Assembly (NCBI GenBank): GCA_008477525.1
Contig: SPDT01000007.1
Span: 868,001-932,000 of the forward strand
Reading direction: 5' to 3'
Origin: Hypomyces perniciosus
Taxonomy: Eukaryota; Ascomycota; Sordariomycetes; Hypocreales; Hypocreaceae
Length of the DNA: 64,000 bases
The translations under genes were made by a program, and so were the position numbers. Below are positions 24,711 to 37,408 of the stretch, in pieces. Position 1 is the first letter of the stretch. Each line of letters opens with the position of its first letter. The notes below the pieces were generated by a model. That model was not told the origin of the DNA. It searched no databases and saw nothing but the letters and a program-made list of their open reading frames with translations.

Positions 24711-26185
24711 TTTTTCCCGGGCGCAAATGCAATCTCCCTCTGAGTATTTTAAGCTAGTCGCGCGCGCGGTTGTAAATTCGATCGGCGTAGTGTATGTATG
24801 TTGGATTTCTGGACGCAGTCCTGGGAAACGTGTCGATGAACTCTATGTCAATGCTGATATCGATGAACGACACGGATCAAAAACATCAATTATGAATAAC
24901 TCGTAAAGAAAGCCGGAATACCGGAGGAAACGAAGGGTATCAATCGCATCGATGGCGAATTGGAAAAAAAGAAAATAGGCGGCGACCGAGACATGCGCCA
25001 AGTAGTACCTAATAGAGAAGAACTAAGACGAAGACTGAATGAATGAATAGAAGTAAGATGGTGATGATCAAGAATCGGAAGAGCAAAGAGGAAGAACGGA
25101 CACCAGACACGGTTCTAACGAAGAAGCAAGAAAACAGCTCCGCGCCTCACGCACGAAAAAGGAAACCGCCGTGTATCACGTAACAAGGGAAAAGAAAAGC
25201 AAAAGAATGGTTGCGGGAGGGAGAACACGCAACGCAACACGATACGCCTCCTTTTTAGTCAAACATCACGGCTTTTCCGCTGGTGCGCAACACGCCCATC
25301 CACATCCACTCCAGCTATTTATTTTTCAGGAGGTGTCAGAGGGGTTGCAGTGGATTGCTTCATCAGACACTTAGCAGGGATGGTGAATCTGCCCTGCGAC
25401 ATCAGGCGTGTTGCAGGAGTTCGAGACGAGAGGGTGGTGTTTCATGATGCCGGCGCTACCACCAATGGTCCGGCTGCGCTATTGTGCTGACGTTGTCCCT
25501 CGGATTGGTTGGCCTGAGTGTGATATCTAACAGTGTCTCAAGCATAAATATACATAAATAGAACCGCTTTGCTTTTTGTGCTTACTACTACTACGAGGAA
25601 GTCTTGCATCAATATTTTATAAGAATACTCCGTGCTAGCACAACGTCCCCCACAATAGCGGAACCATCTCTGTTCGCGCATTATACCATCACAAACTGAA
25701 TGCTATTATAAAAGATCATACGATATTCTCCTTAATTCAGCATTATCAAGTTGTTTCTCTTATCAAGTTGGTATCTATGAGGCATTGGGAGGGTCGATAT
25801 CATCACCCTCCTTGTACGCAAAAAGCATTTGGCAAGACCAGTTTGGCCTGCGAGATATCAAGCCTGATATCATTGCGACATGTGCCTACACTCCAGCCCT
25901 TATGTATCATTCCATCAGGCATCCACCTTCGCCCGACAAGATACAACGTCGTTATTCGGGGATTTAGCCTCGGTATATGCCCGATATGCCCCCCACCCGA
26001 TTTGGCACGGCGACTCCTCTAAACGCCAAAACTACAGCCCGCACAAAGGTCAGTGGCTGAATCGAATGGTCGTAGAGCCCAAGTATTCTCTCAAGGTTGT
26101 TGCAGAGCTCATCAGTCAACGCCTGATTTGACTGGTGCGACTATTACGGGCGCTCAGTTTCTTTCTGGACGAGCCTCGTGCTCAT
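24711..26185. other. 1.5-kb intergenic region
   Basis: The part nearest 24710 is the promoter/leader of the membrane protein; the part nearest 26185 is the 3' region of the WD40 gene. Purine-rich stretches occur near 24.9-25.2 kb. I see no gene. Confidence 0.6.
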
Positions 26186-27406
26186 TCAATTAAGCTCGCC
26201 GAGGAGCATTGTGCGGTCAGATGACGCAGACAGAACTAGAACCATTAGCCACATCATCATTATTGAAAGTTGTGTATGAGAGTGTATCATACGTATTGGA
26301 TCTTTGCCAGGAGCAAACTCAGCACAGTTGACGCTTCCCTTGTGACCAGGGAGTTTGTACATGAGCTTCCCGCTCTCACTAGACCAGACAACAACCGTAC
26401 CATCACCCGACGCGGCAGCTATCTTCTTGCCATCGGAGTCCCAGCTTGCACCCGTTAGGTTCTGTTCTAGGCCCGTGGTTGCTCCATCGAATGTGCGGAT
26501 ATGCCTCTCAGTAGGGGCAAATGGACGGATGTCCCATGTCCTGACGGTCGTGTCCATGGCATATGACAGAAGTGACTGCGAGTCTGGTGATACTCTCAGA
26601 GAGGTGATGGTATCCGAATGTCCCAACATGGAATATACTACTTCTTTTTTCCTCAGGTCCCACACTCGAATGTCATTGTCGATGCTGCCCGAGTAGATCT
26701 CATTCCCAGCCTGAGAAATAGCCACCGCGGTGACAGGGAAGTCTGTCTGTATATAATCGGCAGCGTTTTTGGTTCGTGGGTCCCAAATGCCAATTGTCGA
26801 ATCGTCGCTTCCACTGATTAGCAGCTCCTCGCCTCGCCTGCTGATATCCATAGTGTTGATAATCTCCTCGTGCCCAACGTATCGTCGTATGCGCGTTCCA
26901 TTCGTCAGATCCCAGCTTGCAAGATGCATATCGGCCGAACCTGAATACAATATCTCCGAATCGCGCGACCATTGGAGATCAAGAACTGCACCCTTGTGAC
27001 CGTTTAATATGCCGTAGTTCTCACAATCGCCGTAGGTCCTCCAAAGCACTACTCCACGTCAGTCAAAATCTTTTTCGCAAGGGAAATCGATGCCATACTG
27101 ATGCTCCTGTCCATCGAGCCAGAAGCTATCAAGTTGCCTGTTGGGTCAAACTTGGCTGCGAAAATCTCGCCTGAGTGGCCTGTCAGTTCCATCACTGGCG
27201 CCTGAAGTCCACTTGTTCGCCGAGCCTGGGAGATGTGTCAGTTGGATACAGGGGGCCTTGAACACAGCACTTACGACTTGGATCAGAGAGTTATTGGACG
27301 CATTGAGACGAGCGAGCGCTCCCTCCGAAGAGTTGACGTTCTGCCTCTTCACAAGCATCTTTGATGATCCGGGATCATCGTCCGCGGGGCGCTTTTCTGC
27401 CGACAT
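26186..27406 (-). CDS. spf38: U5 snRNP 40-kDa WD40 protein (SNRNP40/Spf38)
   Basis: Four exons on the minus strand (27406-27275, 27225-27099, 27048-26293, 26235-26186) encode about 354 aa, the usual length for the family. Seven WD40 repeats follow a short N-terminal extension. Recognisable elements are LTGHSGEIFAAKFDPTGNL, SGSMDRSIMLWRTYGDCENY, GHKGAVLDLQWSRDSEIL, GSIDNDIRVWDLRKKEVVY and the C-terminal SASSDRTMLLGELN. This protein is a beta-propeller scaffold of the spliceosomal U5 snRNP that contacts Prp8. The last intron (26236-26292) is 57 nt, a multiple of three with no stop, so retention would add 19 residues within the last blade. Splicing it gives the expected DPILLSASSDRT. The gene is divergent from BET3. 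Confidence 0.93.
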
Positions 27407-27828
27407 GCTGAAGGATTGAGCGGTCTCGCGGGGTATCTCGCTATGTCGAGTAGTGGCTCTTAAGAGAAGGAGAAGGGCGCGCTTTGCAGGAATCGTCGCG
27501 TCGGAATCGAGCCGTAAGAGTATCTCTGTTGTATCATTAGCACGAAGCTTTGAGGCGGAAACTGTTAGCGTACCGCCGTACAATTAAGGCGTCTCTCCTA
27601 TTGGCTCTCGGGCCGTTGATTGTTCCTGCGTCGGCGACCAGGGCCTCCGTCCTCCGAGGTACTGATGCACTCCTCTTGAGCTGCCCCTGGTAATGACAAC
27701 ACCCAACGACAAGCTGCTGGAACATCCATTTGCGCAGTCAAGGTCAACACCCGCAGCATAAACGGCCGCTTCAAACACTATAACTCGCGGGACCTCTTGT
27801 GGATTTGCAGCATCGAAATCGGCCAACC
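27407..27828. promoter_or_regulatory. Shared divergent promoter, spf38 and BET3
   Basis: The 422-bp gap separates the start codons of two housekeeping genes on opposite strands and must hold both core promoters. I see no specific factor site I would name. Confidence 0.6.
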
Positions 27829-28578
27829 ATGGCTGCCAGCAAAGCATCCCGCATAGGGGAGGAGTACGTTGTCATTCAGTACATACCCCTTTCAACTCAC
27901 ATGATCTAACGAGGATATAGAATTTGGAAGTAAGACAGGCAGTTTTCTAGAACCTTGGCTTTAAATCTGACGCAATAGCCAGAACGCGAATCGACAAGGT
28001 CAATGCCGAACTCGTAACATTGACATACGGCACGGTTGTCGCACAGCTCTGCAAAGACTTCGAAGACGACTATGCGGAAGTAAACCGACAACTGGACAAA
28101 ATGGGCTACAATATTGGACTGCGGCTCATTGAAGACTATCTCGCCAAGTCGAATACAATGAAGCGTTGTGTGAACTTCCGTGAAACTGCGGACATGATAG
28201 CACGGGTATGCGCATACGATCGAATGGGAGAATACATGGGCTTTTGCTGATGATCGGGAAACTTAGGTTGGGTTTAAAATATTCCTAAATATTACCCCGC
28301 AGGTGACGAACTGGACAAGCGACAACAACTCATTCTCATTAGTGTTCGACGAGAACCCATTCGCCGACTTCGTGGAGCTTCCGGATGATGGACGAGCGCA
28401 GGACGAGCTCTGGTATTCGAACATACTGTGCGGAGTATTGAGGGGTGCTTTGGAGATGGTTCAAATGCAGGTGGAGGCCCATTTTATCAGCGATGTCTTA
28501 CGAGGCAACGACACGACGGAGATGAGAGTGACGTTAATACGCTACATTGACGACGAGCTGCCGCCGGAGGATGACTGA
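27829..28578 (+). CDS. BET3: TRAPP complex subunit Bet3 (TRAPPC3)
   Basis: Four exons (27829-27863, 27921-27929, 27983-28205, 28267-28578) encode about 192 aa, matching family length. Assembled sequence features are EEIWKTRIDKVNAELVTLTYG, NRQLDKMGYNIGLRLIEDYL, CVNFRETADMIA, VGFKIFLNITP, and the C-terminal VLRGNDTTEMRVTLIRYID. Bet3 is the core subunit of TRAPP, the tether and Ypt1/Rab1 exchange factor in ER-Golgi and autophagic traffic. The conserved acylated Cys corresponds to about Cys77. The second exon has just 9 nt (IWK region) and is required for both phase and the EIWK motif. Intron donors are GTACGT, GTAAGA and GTATGC. Confidence 0.94.
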
Positions 28579-30897
28579 TCGAACCACATCCTCGAAATCC
28601 TCGACCATAGGCCAGTGCAGTTCGAATGGGTCATATACAGCGAGGCGACTGGTTACAGACAGGCACATGTCCTAGAGGCGACGAAAAAGCGAGAGCAGAG
28701 GCTGGTCTCTCACTAGGTTTGGGAACAGAGATGATGATACCCAGTAGATGAGTTTTTGCGCGCAATTCTCAAGAGCGGGCCTGTCACAAACTGACGGTAT
28801 GAATTCCTTTCATACGGGGATGGAGGAGACTGCTTGCGGCCTTATAAACAAAATTGGAGAGATACTCCAGTATATATCCCAGGACAAATCTGGTCAGGAT
28901 CGAGAAGGAACTACGAGTAGATGGCACGTTCGTGTTGCGAATCCTTCAACAGCCCAAAGAAGGACCCTGGGGCGCCATCGCCAAGGATGCCGGTTCACTG
29001 TGGCGCTAAGTGATACGATGCAGCCAGTGTGGTGGTACTGAGTACGGAGCACCTCGGCTGATATCAGGCACATAATAATATGTAGATCCCTCGTAATCAT
29101 ACAGATATATGCCGCGTATGTACGTACTTCGTAATGCGTTTCTTTGCCCGCAATACGTGATCTCACCTCTCAGAAATCAGAGCAAACACACAGCATTACA
29201 TGTCAGACCACTGATTTGTGGAGTGGTTTGGGGCAATCAGGGTGGGATAATGGCTAGGATGGCTGCTGACTGGTCGAGCGTGGCCCCCATGTCGTACGTG
29301 GTTTCAGTCATCACGTCACAAACAACTCCATAACAGCACGAGGAGTGTCTTATGCAGGGCATCGAACAAAGATTCAGGGTCTACCCAGCGAACTACAAAG
29401 TCTCTCCTCAACAGTAATCTTCCGATTCCAATGATACAAGCCCAGATCGCTGCTCCTCTTGAATGTCGTGGCTGTAGCATTGGAATGGGGTACTATAATG
29501 TCTGTCACCTGAGCTGAGGGTGGGTGAGGTGAGATTGCTTCTGGATAAACAAGAGAAAAAAACTGTCTGATTTAGCCTGTTCAGAGATAACGAATCGTAG
29601 AGTGTGAGCCAAGCTGGTTCCTTGCAGGGCCGTCATTCGCGCGTGTCGTACATATTACAAGCCAGGCCGTGGACATAAAAAACTGTGTGTATCGCAGCTT
29701 TGAGGCTAGTGTGCGTGCCTCAGGCATAGCGGCGCAAGTGCAGACTCAAAACTACGCATCTGGTTTGAGGCATACGCCGGCACCAGGGCGCCGGTCCTCG
29801 TACTGGGGATCGTCAACCCCCCCAAGCAGACACCACGTTGTGTCCACCCGAACAACTTTTCCTGGCCACTTCAGGTCTCGCCGCCCGCAACTCGCACTGT
29901 ATTCTTCTACGCTTGCGCCTTTGCCGTACAGTGCGGCGGCATCAAGAACCGCGGTGCATTGCGCGCGACATTTGACGCGACCCAGGCCGGCCAGGACCGT
30001 GCAGCTATTTCTTATGGCACATGCAACAGCCACACTCCTTTTCATATACCCTACTGTATGAGGTCCGTATGCGCACCACGCCGCAAGTTACCCACGATTT
30101 GCCTGACCTTGCCATTTCATTACCTCCACAGCCTAATCTAATGTCCATCGCGACAATTGTCTCCACGGCCCAGCGCGAGTGCTGACCCTCTCAGCCTGGA
30201 CGGACGACTTCCGACCATAACTCCGAACATCACCGCCAGGACGACCACGCGGGCCAGAGCTGCGGACTGCGAAGCGTCGTGTTACTGGGCGTGTGTTGAT
30301 TTGATTGTGTGCTGTGGTTCCGGCGCTTCTTTTTTTTCTACAGTTGGTATTCCCGCGCTGCCGGTAAGCTGTTAGTGCTAAGGCACTCGCTGTGCTGTGG
30401 TGTGCGCTGCAACCCAGCCCCCAGACGGGCCAGCCTTCTTCTCCGTCTGTCTCTGCTCATCTCCATCACCATTTTCTCTTAACCTTAAACCGCCTCTCTA
30501 TCCATAACTCTCCTCCGTCCGCAGCACGCCGCCCTCCTCTGGCTCCGGCGACTTCGCCGCCTGCCCGCGACACACGAAAATATCTCCTTTGTCCGCCAAC
30601 CCCGAGCGCCGCCGCCCGCCCGTCGCTGGCATCGCTATCGCCATCCGCCAATTTCGACGACCGCGTCTCTGTCTCCGCACCCTCCTCCATCCGCTCGTCC
30701 CCAACGCGGCTCGCGACAGCTTCGATTGCCCCACGACTCCCGCCATTGCTGCTGGGTCTGGTGTCGCTTGATCGCCCATCTCGTCACGCCCACGTCGGCC
30801 AGCCCTGTAGCGCTTTTCGCGTGGCGGCACCTAAGTGGCTGACAGGGGAAAGTTTCTTACCGCATACCTAAAAGCTTGTTATCAAAACTCCGTCGAC
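28579..30897. other. 2.3-kb intergenic region and long leader of the LisH gene
   Basis: No supportable gene. It includes one GTACTTCGTA motif (29124-29133). From about 30.1 kb to 30.9 kb the + strand is C/T-rich, as in long leaders of fungal regulatory genes. Frames there (for example 30392-30871) look like compositional noise. Confidence 0.55.
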
Positions 30898-33626
30898 ATG
30901 GCTATGAATCCCAACCTTGGCATGGCCAACATGAACCCGATGGGTGGCCCTGTTGGCGGCGCACCCATGCCTATGATGAACAACGGCGTCAACCCGCAGC
31001 AGGCCGCTGCTGCCGCCGCCGCGGCAAGACAACAGCAGGTCAACGAGAGCCAGCGCGGCGTTTTAAACACGTACATCTACGAGTATTTCCTTCGACATCA
31101 GATGTACGACTGTGCCCGCTCGCTCCTCAATAGTGATCATCAAGTCAATGTTCACAAAGATGGTCCTGGCCGTCGTCGCGACGAAAATTCCAACTCCATG
31201 AACGGTGTCGACGACCCCATGGATACAGATTCCAAAGACGACATTGATTCCAAGTTACCGGAGGATCTGCCTCCTCCCAAGTTGCCTATGCCCAACTCCG
31301 ACACCTCATTTCTCTACGAGTGGTTTTGCGTTTTCTGGGATATATATAACGCCCCACGCGCAAAGGGTGGGAGCGGTATTGTTAACCAATATGTCCAGCA
31401 TACTCAGGTACGACACAACCTGTTTTCAACCTTATTGATTGTGCTTTTGTATGATATTTCTGGTCTTTTTTTTCGTGCTATGACTAACTTTCTTTGTTTC
31501 TTCTTGACAGCAACAATCACGTCTCAAGCAATCTCAGCAACAGGAATTACTTCGCCAGATGAGACCTGGAGGAGAGATGACCCAACAGCAATACCAGGCC
31601 CACATTATGCGGAACATGCAGAATAGCAACATGGCCATGGGCATGAAGCAAAACAACCTTGCCCGTGCTGCCATGGCGAATAACCAAAAGTAAGCCACAC
31701 AGAGTCCAAACTCTCCCTCACCCCGAGATCTTTCGACTGACAAGACAATTTCACTAGCCCTCAAATGCAAATGCTCCAGGCCAAGCAGAACCAGATGCAG
31801 CGTGACCCCTCTGGCATGGATGGCAATCGGGATCGGCCGTCATCGCCAGCCTCTGGCGAGAATGCACCGTCCCCTTCCAAGCGGCCGCGCATTGATGGAG
31901 CGCTCTTTAACCAACAAGGCGCTATGATGGGGAATGGTCGTCCCGGTCAGGGCATGCCCGGACAGCAGATGGGCGTCGCTGGCAATGTCGCCACAGCTCA
32001 CCAGATGCTTGCCGCCAGCGGCATTAATCCTAATCAACTAAACCCTCAGCAAATCCAGAATTTCGCCAATACGCCCCCCGCCGCGCAGCAAAAGTCGATT
32101 GCCACCTATTCCCAGAACCTGCAGCAACACCATGGCAACCAGATGGGTAACAAGCAGATGCCCAATGCTGGCGGTCCTCAGAACCAAGGTTCTCCGATGA
32201 TGCCGCAAGGCCCAGATGGTAACACTCTCAATGCTTTTTATAACCCTGGAGAGATGGGTGGTCCTGGTGGTATGCGCCAAGGTCCTCAGGGTGCCCAGGG
32301 TACCGGCAGTAATCATGCTTTGCAAGACTACCAGATGCAGCTGATGCTGCTCGAGCAGCAGAATAAGAAACGGCTCATGATGGCTCGCCAAGAACAGAGT
32401 GACATGAGCGGGATGCCAAGAGATGGCCAACCCGGTGCTCCCACTGGCCCAAATGGACAACCTTTCCCTGATACATCCCCTCAGGCTATGAGGACAGGGA
32501 CATCGCCCAACCCTACAGAGCAAATGAAGAGAGGCACCCCTCAAATGAACAACTCGGGCATCCCCTCACCTGTTCCTGAAGGTGGACAGTCACGAGAATC
32601 TCCTAACTCAGCCATGAACTTCATGGGCAATCATGTTGATCCCAGCATGGCGCCTCACTTTTTCAAAGGAATGGAGGGCAACATGGCCGGGCAGGCGCAA
32701 ATGAACGGCATGCGGCCTCCCAGCTCACATCCTGGTCAACCATTCAACGGCCCGATGAACGCTCAGCTGATGGCAGCTCGGCAACAGCAGCAGGCCGGCC
32801 AGGGCAACCCACAGTGGCAACAGGGCCCTAACGGCCAGATGATGCCTCAAGGCATGCAACAAAACCAACCAGTGGGAACTCCACAACAGCGATCTATGCC
32901 GCCCCCGTCGGCTCCAGCAGCTGGCAACGCAAATAATCGGACAACTGCGTCGCCTCAGCAGGCTGCTGCTGCACCTCCAACACCAAGTCAGACGAACAAG
33001 GCGGCACCGAAGAAGAAGGATACGAAGAACGCAAAAGACAAGGTAAGTCTGATTTCCATGCCATCCCCGTTTTTGCAATCTGACGGATCTTATAGCGTGC
33101 CGCGACACAGAAGAAGTCGAACCAGAACCTTAACGCGGGTGCCACTCCAGCAGGAGACAATGGTGGAGAGCCCGAGGCGCCAACCCCCGCAACTCCCATT
33201 ACACCCGTCAACCCCGGTGGTTTCAAGAACGGACAAAACGGAGGTGGCGCTCCAAACGGGCAGCCTGTCAGTGCGCCGACTACATCGACAGGGGTACCTG
33301 CGCCGGCTCCCTCGGCTGGCGCACCGGCCCCTCCACCATCCGCTCCGGTACAACCTGGTCATGGTGATATGAGCCAGAACGGATCCATGACCATGGATAG
33401 CTTCAACCCTATGGTACGGTGTTCCCCTGGTATACGATTCTGTGGATACTTGTTGACTAACATGATGTAGGACTTTGGAGGCATGGAATTAGCCAATCCG
33501 CTCCAGACTAGTGACGTTCTCAACGACTTCGATTTCGACTCATTCCTACATGATGAGAGCAATGAGCATTTCGACTTCAATGGGACATTCCCAGGTATGG
33601 AGAGCGGGGAGATTCAAGCGGAATAG
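30898..33626 (+). CDS. som1: LisH-domain developmental regulator, Som1/SomA/Flo8 type
   Basis: Five exons (30898-31407, 31511-31689, 31758-33042, 33096-33413, 33471-33626) encode about 815 aa. A Met/Asn/Pro-rich N-terminus and an Ala run precede a LisH motif at about 53-85 (VLNTYIYEYFLRHQMYDCARSLL). A conserved block follows (FLYEWFCVFWDIYNAPRAKG), then a long Gln/Met/Pro/Asn-rich disordered region with a basic SKRPRID motif. The C-terminus is acidic with aromatics (LNDFDFDSFLHDES). This architecture is that of Flo8/Som1/SomA, transcriptional regulators acting downstream of cAMP-PKA in adhesion, conidiation and, in pathogens, host infection. The frame is open upstream of 30898, but there is no earlier in-frame ATG in the sequence just before it, so 30898 is used. 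Confidence 0.9.
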
Positions 33627-35753
33627 ATAACCGCATATCTCAATTTTTGTTAGGTCGGCTTTCTATTTACGTGGGTCATACTTAATCTGGCATCATTCGA
33701 CACGGCGTTTCAGTGGTTCTATATCATGGTCATGCGGCGATCAGGTCTCCCGGGGTGCTTCCTCTTGATGGTTTGAAACGGGAAAAAGAGCTGTTGTCAC
33801 TGTGATTTTAGTAGTGTTTTCTTACATGTTCTTTTTCTTGTTTTTTTTTGGTTGAAGAAGACGTGGGTCGGAGGAGCGGGCCCTTCCCCCTTGTAAAATG
33901 CTTGTTGGCTTACCATCTCGATACTGGATTTTTGTCGAAAATTCCACATACCACACAACTCGCGTTGTTAAAAGATCGCATTAATGTTATCTATTCATGA
34001 TGAGCAAAAGCGGTGCGTGAGTGTTGTAAGAATTAACAGAGAGGCAGATGTTATATCTCCCTTTGAGTGGGAATGTCTGACAACGGCTCATGAGAGATGG
34101 TTTCGCGAGGATGCTCTATCCATTCATTACATTTCCATATCTCCAACTCCTTCACAGCATGGTCACCATCTACAGGAACTTATATAAGTCCATGTGAAGG
34201 CGGCTAAACAGGTCAGACGCAAACTGGTAATAGCAGAAAAGGTATTAATACCGCCGCGACTATTACGGACTTGACAGTTGATTATTCATGTTATGCATGC
34301 AGTGGTAAACTGTGACACCCTAGCGAGAGAGCGAGCCCGCAAGGGGTTCACGTATGTGGAGAATAGCTAAGCAGCAGAGTGCTTTGGCAAAATAGTCGTG
34401 CAACATGATAAAGGTAAGTGAATGGTACTCTTGTTCTTAGTAAGGAACTCTCTTCTAAGCGAGTGCCAGTTCACCTTGACTACCAGATAATCACTGAACA
34501 GAATACAAGGGATTATTCATGCTTGTGAAACGGTTGTTAGCAAAGTTCAAGTTTACCAAAACCTTACATACACAAAATGAAAATAGCATCTAGAGCTCCT
34601 CAGGGCTAAGTCGTTGCTACCTAGTATGCTGTACCATCCTTCAGACAACTGTCTGGTATGCCGAGATAATTAAGACCTGGAGCGTCTTGGAATTATCGCC
34701 AGCCTTTTGACATTGGTCAAGGCATTTCTGGAGCTCCCGGGTATTGCTCAGCGTAACACCCCGTTTGGAATCGCTGTTGATGGCGCTGGCGCTGCTGTTG
34801 GTAGTATACTATAACCTCGAGGTAGCCCCCAAAAAGGCCTTCCCCTCAAGATGTCTGCTCGAAAACAGATGCTGGGTTTGTAGCTGAAAAGACGAGGGGA
34901 AGGTTTGACTCTGTGATAGAACTTACCGGCCACTCACCACTGACAACAACGTTCAGGGGCATGTAAAGGGGCGAGTGTGCCAGAGAGGGCTAGGGTTAAT
35001 ATGGCCATGGCGTATGGGATTGCCAGAAAGAAAAGAGTCACTGTCCAGGGGAGATGCATCTTGAAAATTGATGGCTAGGTGAAATACAAAACTATGGCTA
35101 TGAATGAAGGAAACCCGTTGTCCAAGGGATTGTAAGGGTAACAAGGAATCATATGATGGTGAAGAAGCTTGTGTGTCATTCAGATAAATGATACTAGGTC
35201 TCTGGAATCATGGATCAGCCTGTCTGACACCATCAGCTTTACACCCTCTCGGGGTGGCAGCGATATGTTGGACAATTGAACAAGATGAATTAGATGAACG
35301 AAGAAGAGAAGCTGATTTTTTTTTTTGGAATGAATGAGATTGGATTAGATTTCACGTTAGTTTCAAAGTCGCTGCCTTGAGATTGAGTTTCAACGTGCTC
35401 AGCGACGATGTAGCACAAAAGTAATATTAAATAACATTCAACTCCACCTCTGAAAGTTATCTGTTATGGAAGAATGAGAGAAGAGAAAATAGCTATGTGA
35501 TCTACGGTCTAGTGGGAGTATGAATGAGCAAGGGAGGAATGGGCTAAAGATGAGTTGGTGTGATGCGACAGACAATGGCAACAGGGTGAATTGCGAAGAG
35601 AACGGGGACATGGCGTTGTTATCAACGGATATTCTCTACCTACGCAACTATGATGAGAAGGATATTAAAACTACATTGCTATTCAATACGTACAACCCCG
35701 ATGGTGAAGCAAGTGACGCATTCCTTTGCTTCGACGTACACCTTGGGCGGCAA
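33627..35753. other. 2.1-kb intergenic region
   Basis: It holds the 3' region of the LisH gene and of the minus-strand gene ending at 35754. It is A/T-rich with T-runs near 33.85 kb and 35.31 kb. Only short unsupported frames are present. Confidence 0.6.
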
Positions 35754-36576
35754 TCAAGCTGCGATGCCTCCAGAAGCAAGGGAGTCGTTCATCCTTATCC
35801 CCAGCTGGGTGATGGTGTTCTCGTAGACTTTAGCGGCATCCAGGTGGATGCTGTCCATTTCAATATCCCAATCATCGCCTTCGTCGCCCCCGTCTTCATC
35901 TTCTTCATCTTCCTCCTCCTCTACCTCTCCTTCACTCATGATCTCGACCATGAGAACTCGAGTCTGCTCCACCAAGCTTCGGCAGCGGACCATATCGGTG
36001 GTCGTCAGACCCGCTCGCAGGCCCTTCTCAAAGCCTGGCAAAGGCTCATCTGTGTCGATGTCTTTGCCGTTGAGAAGGCTGGCAAAGCAATGGTCGATCT
36101 TGCGTAGCAAGTCGAATGATGCCCTTGGTGATGGCGGGAACGATCTTACATATTGGGTGAAGTCGCTGGCCAGCTTCAGCAGAAAAGGGACTTGTAAACT
36201 GGCTAAATCTCATGGTCAATACACAAAGAGCGTCATCTAACCCAAGAAATAAGTACTTACGTGTCCCTGCTTGCCAGAGAATATTGACAAGGTCGTCAAG
36301 CTCCCTACATACTTCGCTGAAGCTGTTGAAGCCCACAACCGTGTCTCCGGGACCAGGGCTGCTAAACTTCTTGACGTAGCGACGTGAAACGAGCATCAGC
36401 TGTTGCTCGGCATATCTTCTGATAATGTCCTCCTTGCTGCCTCCAGGCATCAGGGGCTTGGACCTCGGATGTGGTAGGCTGGAGGGTGCACGAGATGATG
36501 CTGAAGAGGGAGCTGGCGAGGGCAGCCCTCCAGTTGGTGGGAGGAAGCCTCCAGGCTGACGAGGAGACTCGGCCAT
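35754..36576 (-). CDS. Hypothetical protein, 254 aa, unrecognised
   Basis: Two exons (36576-36261, 36202-35754) are separated by a 58-nt intron with a GTAAGT donor and TTTAG acceptor. The N-terminal 45 residues are Pro/Ser-rich. A helical segment with DIIRRYAEQQLMLVSRRYVKKF and CRELDDLVNILWQAGT runs across the splice into SLQVPFLLKLASDFTQYV, PSPRASFDLLRKIDHCFASL and TDMVRCRSLVEQTRVLMVEIM. A very acidic stretch (EEEEDEEDEDGGDEGDD) precedes the C-terminus. The seamless helical sequence across the intron supports a real gene. It looks like a small nuclear or complex subunit, but I cannot assign a function. Confidence 0.8.
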
Positions 36577-37082
36577 TGTGAAATAGACTGGCGCCTGAGA
36601 AGCGAGCGATCCGTGTATAGTTGATCAGGCCGTTTCTCTCCAAGGCTCACTGCTCTGACGATGAATGAGCGATAGCTCAACGGATGCGGGGGCGGGGATT
36701 CGACTTTAGATACCCTGGAACAGAAGAATTCACTGGTGGAAGAAATAATTCTGGAGTCTTGGATGCGGAAAGTCGTTGTCTTTATATTATAGAGCCAGAT
36801 GTTCCGATATGTCGAATATAGTGTTAACTTTAACCTTAGATTGGTTTATCACTTCTTAGTTGTAAGTTGGAAATTGCAGCACCATCGAAAGCTTCAAGAT
36901 CAGACAGGGCCTTGGTCAAACTTAATAAAACAACAACAATGCTGGCAAAAGTCTAAAAAGGAGCTTGATGATCTGCACCTGGTTGGCAGTATTCTGAGGA
37001 GCAAAAAAATCAGTTGGAAACGGAGGAGAGTGTAGTTCTCAGATTTCTAGATAAAATGGAACATAATGCAAAAAAAGAATGG
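36577..37082. other. 506-bp spacer
   Basis: This contains the promoter of the 254-aa gene and the 3' flank of the tRNA gene. I see no gene. Confidence 0.6.
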
Positions 37083-37170
37083 TGATTCCGCCCGGGCTCG
37101 AACCGGGGACCTTTTCGGTGGTGTCAACTGATTGTTAACGAAATGTCATGACCAACTAGACCACGGAACC
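37083..37170 (-). tRNA. tRNA-Val(AAC) with 14-nt intron
   Basis: Read on the minus strand, the sequence folds as a cloverleaf. Acceptor stem GGTTCCG pairs with CGGAATC (one G-T pair). A D arm, GTC...GAC, is present. Anticodon stem TTTCG pairs with CGAAA, with loop TTAACA plus C and anticodon AAC. The T arm is CCCGG-TTCGAGC-CCGGG, with discriminator A. A 14-nt intron lies at the canonical position after base 37; removing it leaves 74 nt. A34 would be converted to inosine, reading GTT, GTC and GTA. Confidence 0.95.
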
Positions 37171-37408
37171 GTCGCTTGTTGTTGAAGTTGGAGTGCGCCA
37201 TTTAGTTATATGACCGTAGATGATTGATAGTTCAATTGGCTGACGTTGATCATGTGACCCAGCCGCCGCTAGGCGATAAGCGCGGGGCGATTCAATTTTT
37301 TGATGCCATCAAGTGACGTCCGTACCGAAGACTCGATTCATTGCTCGTCGTTTATTCCACGCTCAACACCAACTGTCTCCCGCTGAGCCAAATCCAATCA
37401 CAGTCGAA

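Noticed and set aside
28848..29009. Open frame of 53 codons with protein-like LRVDGTFVLRILQQ
   Set aside because: No ATG, no convincing splice acceptor tying it to an upstream exon; probably chance, possibly a gene fragment.
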